Assembly (NCBI GenBank): GCA_015146655.1
Contig: VKHL01000257.1
Location: 1-24,635 of the forward strand
Direction of reading: 5' to 3'
DNA from: Ochromonas danica
Taxonomy: Eukaryota > Sar > Chrysophyceae > Chromulinales > Chromulinaceae
DNA length: 24,635 bases
This document shows, in pieces, positions 18,919 to 24,635 of the stretch. A program made the translations under genes and the position numbers. The notes beneath the pieces are model-generated. The model worked only from the letters and a program-made list of their open reading frames with translations, had not been told where the DNA came from and searched no databases. Each line of letters opens with the position of its first letter. The first letter of the stretch is position 1.

Positions 18919-20493
18919 ATGAGTGTTGTTATCTGGTGTCTACCTAGAGATATTCTTCATAGTATATATTCAGAATGGTTGGGATGGAAGGATTTGTCTA
19001 TGTTAGATATAGCCTGTGTGGAGAAGAATGAACGAGAAGAGTGGTTGACTTCTTTGACTGACTTGAGAATATCAAACACATTTTGGCATTATATTTCTAA
19101 TGAAAAATGGAGGATATTCTATAAGTGGCTTAGCAGTCGAAATGTGTTTTGTGTGGAAGACTTTCCTGTTAGGTTAGTTTTCTTGGAAGATCTTGTGACA
19201 GTGTTAGACATGAAAGCCTACTGTCCAACTATTCGATCTATTGAAGTACGGAAAGAGAGTATCTTTGAACGGTCCTCTGATAGTAGCCATGTGAAGAAGT
19301 ACCTCCCTGTCTTCTTGAGTCATTGTCATAATCTACAGGGAGTGACAGTGTGGATGGATAGCTCCAACAGCAATTTAGTTTTATCGGTATTAAAGGAACA
19401 GTTGAGGGAGAATTCTCTTGTCAAGATCTCTCTTCATGATATCGAAGAACATCATGAAAGCAATGTGACAGACTCTATCATAAAGCATGCCTCTAGCTTA
19501 CGAGTTCTCTGTATTTCCACTATTCATATCGATATTGTAGACACAGGTTTCGTTATATCCACCCTCATTAAGAATCAGATATGTCTGAGGGAGTTGAGCA
19601 TCATCACTTTCGAAATGCCTTCTTTGATATCCTATATCTCATCGTCAGGAGGCTTGTTGGAGGTTCTTGAGGTTAGTAACATATTTAGAACCTTCAATGC
19701 AGAGGAACTTGTGGCCTCAGTAGCAACATCTTGCCCGAAAATGACTCGCTTAGAAACCTCGAGATGTCAACCATGCAGCATAGAGACTCTACAACGACTC
19801 TATGAACAATGTCCACATCTCCAGTATGTGTTTTTTGGAAGTCTCAAGATTGACGATAAGAGAAAGTCTGTGTCAATGGAGGTGAGAAGTCACAATGAAG
19901 ATTGGGTTATTTGTTTATCTCATGTATTGAGAAGAACACAATACAAGAAAGTGACTTTAAGACTGATAGAAGACTACAATTATCGAGTGGGGAATCTGAA
20001 GTCTATGTTGGAACCTTACGAGATTGATTTAGATGCTTCCACCACATCAGAGAGCTCCTTGATCTCTATATTGCAGGATCTTCCCCATGTGAACATTATA
20101 CAGCTGCACCCAACAGTCAATAATGAGTATACTGATGCTACTTTGGCAGCCATCTCGAAGCATGCGAATAGTCTGACGGAGTTGAAATTTGCTAACATCA
20201 ACTTTTCTGATAAGTTGTTGAGCGAGTTGATAAAGACATGTCAGTTGTTGCAAAGGTTAACCATCGATCATTGTGGTTTGGAGAGTTTAGTGGCAATATC
20301 GAAGCTTTCTAATCTGATCATGGTTAACCTCAGCGTGAATAGGTCTATTTCGAGAGAGGTTTTGAATGGGTTGCTATTGGATGAGAAGGTGACGTGGCCT
20401 TCTACTCTGATGGAAGGATATATTAAAGCTGAAGGATACAGAATCCCTTATAAGTTCAACAATAAATCTCATCAGTGGATCAGACGAAGCTAA
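18919..20493 (+). CDS. F-box-like leucine-rich-repeat protein (intact family member)
   Basis: A 524-residue intronless frame starting at the ATG after the conserved leader and ending in tandem TAA stops. Residues 7-45 (CLPRDILHSIYSEWLGWKDL, then LDIACVEKNEREEWL) follow the F-box pattern LPxDILxxI...L....L..L, although the match is only F-box-like. Residues about 100-480 form irregular leucine-rich repeats of about 24-28 residues: CPTIRSIEV, CHNLQGVTV, CLRELSI, CPKMTRLET, CPHLQYV, LKSMLEPY, NSLTELKF, CQLLQRLTI. The tail KFNNKSHQWIRRS is shared by the family. F-box/LRR proteins choose substrates for SCF ubiquitin ligases; that role is inferred here. No signal peptide or membrane segment is seen. 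It is the only clean plus-strand member in the window. Confidence 0.88.
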   Translation: MSVVIWCLPRDILHSIYSEWLGWKDLSMLDIACVEKNEREEWLTSLTDLRISNTFWHYISNEKWRIFYKWLSSRNVFCVEDFPVRLVFLEDLVTVLDMKAYCPTIRSIEVRKESIFERSSDSSHVKKYLPVFLSHCHNLQGVTVWMDSSNSNLVLSVLKEQLRENSLVKISLHDIEEHHESNVTDSIIKHASSLRVLCISTIHIDIVDTGFVISTLIKNQICLRELSIITFEMPSLISYISSSGGLLEVLEVSNIFRTFNAEELVASVATSCPKMTRLETSRCQPCSIETLQRLYEQCPHLQYVFFGSLKIDDKRKSVSMEVRSHNEDWVICLSHVLRRTQYKKVTLRLIEDYNYRVGNLKSMLEPYEIDLDASTTSESSLISILQDLPHVNIIQLHPTVNNEYTDATLAAISKHANSLTELKFANINFSDKLLSELIKTCQLLQRLTIDHCGLESLVAISKLSNLIMVNLSVNRSISREVLNGLLLDEKVTWPSTLMEGYIKAEGYRIPYKFNNKSHQWIRRS

Positions 20494-20925
20494 TAATACA
20501 TAGACTGATTAGCTTTACTAGGTGCTCGCTCTGTCTACGATGATCATCATCTATTCCACAACAAAACCGAGGACAAGAACAAGAAGATAGAACAGAAGCA
20601 GAAGCAGCAGCAGTGTCATTTATGATTTTGCCAGTTTCTCAACAATTTCATCGGTGTGATGGAGTTTGTCGATCAACCTGGTGTGATCGTTGACTCGATA
20701 GTTCTTTCAATTTCTCTTTGCGAAGAACTCTTTTCCCATGAGAATGGAAGAGATAAGTTTAGTTTGTTAAGTCATTTTCTATGAGAACTTGAGAGGAAGT
20801 GGGTTGTGACTCTTCTGAAGAACGAACTTCTGTCTTGGTGTAGAAACAATGAGAGTACAGAAGAAAGCACACCATCACCAGTGCTACTCCACGTGGACCA
20901 TTGGTGGCATTGAATTCTTCGCAAT

Positions 20926-21380
20926 TGACAACTCCCACACTAGTACATACACTAGTACAACTTAATTCAGAGTCTGTTGGGTGCGCAGCAATAACATGTC
21001 ATTTCACTAAAATGAGGCAATCTATCCTATTCATGTTATATATCATTCATGTTATATCACCTAGGTTTGACCCCTTGTGTACTCTAAAAGTAACGCTTTC
21101 TTATCGCTTGGAAAGGTAGAATCACCCGGGGAAAACGAAATTGCGACGTTTTTCATTTTCACTATTTTCGAAGAATTCTCAATGACTACTTCATTAAAAT
21201 TGCTTTTAAAGTTTGACCATATATTTGAATGGTTGTAGAAAACAGAGAAACAGCGTTTGATTTTCCGACACAAACATGTCATAACATGGGAAACGTTTTA
21301 AGTTAGTCTAAGGTATTCCACCCAGCAGCAGCAGTCCTGCACAAGTCAATCATATTCATGTTATGTTATATCACAGTGTA
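20926..21380. other. Intergenic region between convergent LRR genes
   Basis: No gene seen. A segment of about 300 bp is bounded by similar sequences, attcatgttatatcac near 21045-21060 and tcatgttatgttatatcac near 21356-21374. Its inside (gtagaatcacccgggg ... aggtattccaccc) has the look of a decayed dispersed repeat, but no terminal inverted repeat is convincing. Confidence 0.4.
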
Positions 21381-23993
21381 TTAGTTGTTGTTGTTGTAGT
21401 TGTAGTTGTTTGAAGATTCCTCCCAACATTTCTTCTCTTTAACAAAGTTGAACTTATACCCTCCTCCTCCTCCTTCTCCTCCTCCTACTGCTGCTGTCTT
21501 ACCACTACCTCTACCACTACCTCTACTAATCTCACCTACTTGTAATCTCCCTTCTACACAACACTTCTTATCAACAACAGGTTGTTGTAGTAGTAGTTGT
21601 AGTAGACTGACTAACTCTTCCTTCTCTAAAATAACATCCTCTAAATACACCTCTCTCAAATTTGAAGCAGTAGTAGCACTACTAGCACTAGTAGTAGTAG
21701 TAGTATTGTTATTGTCATTGTTATTATTAGTATGATCTATTGTCATTGTTGTCATCATTACTATTGTTAATATAGTATAATATCCTGCATTAGGTATCTT
21801 TAACACTTGTAACATCTTACAACTTGTTATCATCTTAACCATCATCTCATCACTAAAGTTACATAAACTAATACTACTACTCCTAGTAGTACAGGTAGTA
21901 GTACAGGTAGTAGTACTAGAAGTTGTAGTAGGTCTAGTAGTAGTAGTAGTAGTAGTATTGTAGATCCATAACTTCTTTAAGTTAACACATCCATAGTAAG
22001 TTAACGTTTGTAAAGTTAAATCTGTTAACTTCACATAATAACCATCACTATTACTATCATTACTATTACTATCATTACTGTTACTATCATTACTGTTACT
22101 ACTATTGTTAGTAGTATGTTGTTGTTGTTGTTGTTCAAGGTTAATATATAGTTTTTGTAAATCAGGAAGATCTTTAATAACTTCTATTAAGACTAATTCT
22201 GATCTAATCTTACCTGTTAATTCCATTATAACACTACTTACACTACCTACACTACTAACACTACCTTTAACACTACTAACACTACTTACACTAACACTAC
22301 CTTTACCAACACTACCACTACTAATAACACCACTACCACCTCTACCACTACTTACACTACTAACATTAACACTACTAACACTACCTCTACTAACACTACC
22401 ACTACTAACACTAGTACCACTACCACTACCACTACTACCACCACCTCTACCACTACTAACACCTCTACCACTAACACCACCTCTACCACTACCTCTACTA
22501 CCACTACCTCTACTATGACAAGGTAGTGGTGATAATAGTTTAGACTTACACATAAGCCAATCTTCTCTATCTTCTATTAAGTCCATTGGTAAGGATAGAG
22601 ATGATGATGTCCTACTACTCCCACTACTTGTTGTTGTTGTTCTTGATAGTATAAGATATAAACAGTCATATAAGACTACTTTCTCTTCTTTCAATAGTGT
22701 TAACTTAACAAGATTCACACGCAATAATAATAATGACCTATTATTATTACTGTCAGTGGGAAAGGCTTCAATAGAGAAGAAGCTATGGGTAGCATAAGTA
22801 TAACAATGAAATGATATTAATTGAGGACATAATTGATATAGTTCATATAACTTCTTCATCGTTAATACTTCATCATATCTACTATAGAGACTAATTGAGA
22901 GAGATGTTAACTTAGGACAAGCTCTTCCCACGTAAGACAATAATATGTCATCTCCTTTCTTTAAGTCTACTAGACAATAACTACCAATCTCTAAGACCTC
23001 TAAACATCTCATACTACTACTACTACTATTATAACTATCAGAGGAGGTAAGATAATGAGATAATCGATGAAAAGAGATAAATGAGCATGTTAATGCTAAT
23101 CTCCTTAGCGGTGTAATCTTTTTCTTCTTATCATGATGTAGTAGTAAATGATTCAATATAGTATAAATAGATTCTTCTGGTATAGCTTCTTGTGATATAA
23201 TTTCAACATCTTCTAGACTTGTTATATGATGTACTAGTAATTGACACAGGGATGTTAAGTTAGGACGTATAGTACTTTCAATTTTTATGTAAATCCTCTG
23301 TAATAGTGTAATTCCTTGTAACTCTCTTATTAATATAGTAAAGACTATATCATGTATGATGTCCTTGTATACCTCATTAGTAGTGTAATATACTGTTAGT
23401 AGATGTTTACTACAACACACTCTGATTAACAGTGATAACCTTTCTTCTAACAAGGTAGTGGTAGAGGTAGTGGTAGTGGTAGTGGTGGTAGTAGTCGAAT
23501 CTCCTACTGCTACTAGCCGTTGTGATAACACTAGACCACTACCACTCTCTATCACTATAGAAGAAGGTAGTCGAGGTAGTGTTAGAGGTAGTGTTAGAGG
23601 TAGTGGTGGTGTTCTAAAATAGTGTAATAACTCTTCAAATGTTGTTGTGAAATTACCCAATAGCAGCAAGACAGTCAATCGTATAGGAAATCTCTCAGTG
23701 AGGTAGACTTGACGACGAATGATCCAGTCATACCATTGGCTCATCGCCTCGTCAGATAATAGCCTTTCTACTGGAGGATGAGTCATTGTTAGATGACGGA
23801 GAGAAGATAGCCATGCTTGACTGTGACTGTGACGACAACAGAAGACGATATCCAAGGAGGAGAGAGACTGCCAGCATGACAACCATTTTGAATAGATTGT
23901 ATGAAGAAGATCTTTTGGTAGCTGCCAGAGAAGAAGAACAGATGATCTCTTATTATTGTTGTTGTTATTGGTAGTGGTAGTGGTGGTGATCAT
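21381..23993 (-). CDS. Expanded F-box-like LRR protein with simple-sequence insertions
   Basis: An 870-residue frame when started at ATG 23993; nine more codons are open upstream, but without an ATG. After a Thr/Asn run it shows the family N-terminus (LPKDLLHTIYSKWLSCWQSL, then SSLDIVFCCRHSHSQAWL, then WYDWIIRRQVYLTERFPIRL), LRR segments (CLEVLEIGS, CPKLTSLSI, CPQLISFHC, LPDLQKLYI, CKMLQVLKI) and a tail resembling KFN...W. It is some 350 residues longer than its relatives. The extra length is low-complexity sequence placed between LRR elements: Thr runs, an approximately 100-residue Ser/Gly/Val tract (about 500-600), SNDSN repeats (about 640-660) and Thr/Asn tracts. It faces the opposite way to the other members and is clearly the most diverged. 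Likely role as for the family. Whether the inserts are translated or spliced out is not visible. Confidence 0.8.
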   Translation of the reverse strand: MITTTTTTNNNNNNKRSSVLLLWQLPKDLLHTIYSKWLSCWQSLSSLDIVFCCRHSHSQAWLSSLRHLTMTHPPVERLLSDEAMSQWYDWIIRRQVYLTERFPIRLTVLLLLGNFTTTFEELLHYFRTPPLPLTLPLTLPRLPSSIVIESGSGLVLSQRLVAVGDSTTTTTTTTTTSTTTLLEERLSLLIRVCCSKHLLTVYYTTNEVYKDIIHDIVFTILIRELQGITLLQRIYIKIESTIRPNLTSLCQLLVHHITSLEDVEIISQEAIPEESIYTILNHLLLHHDKKKKITPLRRLALTCSFISFHRLSHYLTSSDSYNSSSSSMRCLEVLEIGSYCLVDLKKGDDILLSYVGRACPKLTSLSISLYSRYDEVLTMKKLYELYQLCPQLISFHCYTYATHSFFSIEAFPTDSNNNRSLLLLRVNLVKLTLLKEEKVVLYDCLYLILSRTTTTSSGSSRTSSSLSLPMDLIEDREDWLMCKSKLLSPLPCHSRGSGSRGSGRGGVSGRGVSSGRGGGSSGSGSGTSVSSGSVSRGSVSSVNVSSVSSGRGGSGVISSGSVGKGSVSVSSVSSVKGSVSSVGSVSSVIMELTGKIRSELVLIEVIKDLPDLQKLYINLEQQQQQHTTNNSSNSNDSNSNDSNSNDSNSDGYYVKLTDLTLQTLTYYGCVNLKKLWIYNTTTTTTTRPTTTSSTTTCTTTCTTRSSSISLCNFSDEMMVKMITSCKMLQVLKIPNAGYYTILTIVMMTTMTIDHTNNNNDNNNTTTTTSASSATTASNLREVYLEDVILEKEELVSLLQLLLQQPVVDKKCCVEGRLQVGEISRGSGRGSGKTAAVGGGEGGGGGYKFNFVKEKKCWEESSNNYNYNNNN
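22220..22520. repeat. Degenerate (ACTACY)n tract encoding Ser/Gly/Val
   Basis: About 300 bp built from variants of acactacc, actaacact and ctaccact. It stays in frame with the minus-strand LRR gene and gives SVSSGSGRG-type sequence. Confidence 0.9.
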
Positions 23994-24083
23994 GGTGATG
24001 ATAATGATAAGATTAGACAAGAAGTCTTCTTCTTCTGTCCTTCTCTGTCAAATGGAATCAATTGATTTTTGCCTCAAAATGGT

Positions 24084-24131
24084 GAATTCCATGGAATTCC
24101 ATAGGATTCCAGACAGACAGACAGACAGACC
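24084..24131. repeat. Palindrome and (CAGA)n microsatellite upstream of the expanded LRR gene
   Basis: GAATTCCATGGAATTC is a perfect 16-bp palindrome (24084-24099). The core ATTCCATGGAAT also occurs at 7341-7352. A (CAGA)n run follows at about 24110-24130. Confidence 0.85.
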
Positions 24132-24142
24132 GACCAAATGGT

Positions 24143-24221
24143 AAGGAAATACTTAACTAAATTGAGGAAATTGCTTATTATGTCAGATATGGATTTCCTA
24201 AATTTAGTTAAGCATTTCCTT
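24143..24221. repeat. Inverted repeat / stem-loop, 29-nt arms
   Basis: The left arm (24143-24171) pairs with the right arm (24193-24221) at 27 of 29 positions, with a 21-nt loop. It starts aaggaaatacttaactaaa and closes with the reverse complement, ttagttaagcatttcctt. It could be a small MITE-like element or an RNA hairpin. No target-site duplication is evident. Confidence 0.9.
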
Positions 24222-24433
24222 CTAATCATTTAATCCTTTTCGTTATTTCTGACTGAGGAAATGTTTAGCCATGAAGCGTTAACTTATGAAGAAGGGAAAA
24301 TCGCGTCTCAACGGAGAAATAAGAATTCTCAGTCGCCTCCCATTCTCTTCAATGTCAAGGTCCTACATCCCCTTTTAGGTTCCGTTGACTTAGTTAGTAG
24401 TTAAGAAGTAGAGATATGATGTAGAGTAGCTCA
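24222..24433. other. Intergenic sequence
   Basis: Between the stem-loop and the end of the minus-strand frame at the window edge. I see no gene or clear signal. Confidence 0.4.
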
Positions 24434-24635
24434 TCAGAGGCTTGTAGCCACTAGTTTGTAGAGGTTCTTGCGAACCGCACGAATGCCTTCTCTGACCTCC
24501 TCTGAGTATGTGCTGTGTGTAGTTTGTATGACTTATAACTGAATATGTTGCAATTTGATTGTTCTAGACAGGTAGTCGACTTCGCTTTTAGCTAGGTCAC
24601 TCCAAACTACTTCTAGACGACAATCTGCAAACCAG
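24434..24635 (-). CDS. Unrecognised gene, 3' end only (runs off window)
   Basis: A minus-strand frame of 66 codons from the window edge to TGA at 24434. It looks like true protein: WFADCRLEVVWSDLAKSEVD, then KLQHIQL, and later YSEEVREGIRAVRKNLYKL with an amphipathic helical pattern. The frame is interrupted once in the middle, so it is either decayed or contains a short spliced piece. I do not recognise the family. The 5' part lies outside the window. Confidence 0.4.

Larger units (their letters stand above)
18826..20925 (+). repeat. 2.1-kb direct duplication, unit 2
   Basis: Counterpart of 16119-18206. The offset is 2707 bp at the left edge, 2710 at the start codon and 2719 at the right edge, reflecting small indels, mainly in the 3' flank around 20555-20610. 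Confidence 0.92.

Noticed and set aside
7548-20493. LRR genes as NLR-type immune receptors
   Set aside because: No NB-ARC/NACHT P-loop, TIR or membrane segment in these genes. The only P-loop nearby belongs to the separate nuclease gene.
22105-22518. Plus-strand Leu/Pro/Thr-rich frame
   Set aside because: Reverse reading of the Ser/Gly/Val tract of the LRR gene.
1-24635. tRNA or rRNA genes
   Set aside because: No cloverleaf or conserved rRNA sequence was noticed by eye on either strand. A covariance-model scan was not possible.

Overview
The window looks like nuclear DNA of a stramenopile (heterokont) protist. This rests on intronless eukaryotic genes, very dense microsatellites, a flavin LOV-type PAS protein, REJ-domain pseudogene pieces with 'PSLQPS'-type Pro/Ser/Gln repeats like those of large heterokont surface proteins, and an NTPase-plus-nuclease gene of the Crinkler/RHS type. 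No prokaryotic operon structure is visible. The species cannot be named from the sequence.

Layout. 1-2136 is non-coding and repeat-rich: a 155-bp tandem duplication, (GT)n, (AGGAT)n, a 13-bp minisatellite and ACC-rich tracts. 2137-5444 holds two minus-strand housekeeping-type genes: a low-complexity-rich LOV/PAS protein and a REEP5/Yop1-like ER-shaping protein. From 5.7 kb to 24 kb the window is a cluster of one leucine-rich-repeat family with an F-box-like N-terminus. It contains a gutted copy (about 5728-6394), an aborted N-terminal piece (7121-7331), a nearly whole copy with one in-frame stop (7548-9128), a copy with a 5-bp insertion (16209-17788), an intact copy (18919-20493), and an opposite-strand, highly expanded relative (21381-23993).

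A block of about 7 kb of different character (about 9110-16118) sits between the third and fourth members. It holds a coiled-coil fragment, a minus-strand REJ-protein pseudogene in several frames, and a minus-strand P-loop NTPase/PD-(D/E)XK nuclease gene lying in two frames. LRR homology stops abruptly at both edges, so the block looks inserted or recombined in.

How it works together. The LRR copies at 16.2 and 18.9 kb belong to a 2.1-kb direct duplication. Its first ~960 bp look identical, while the C-terminal LRR half differs mostly at residues predicted to lie on the exposed LRR face. With the truncated copies, this suggests a birth-and-death family that renews its recognition surface by duplication and conversion while the F-box-like end stays constant. 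Substrate-receptor variation in ubiquitin ligases or another recognition role is an inference. The last 200 bp hold the end of an unrecognised minus-strand frame that runs off the window.
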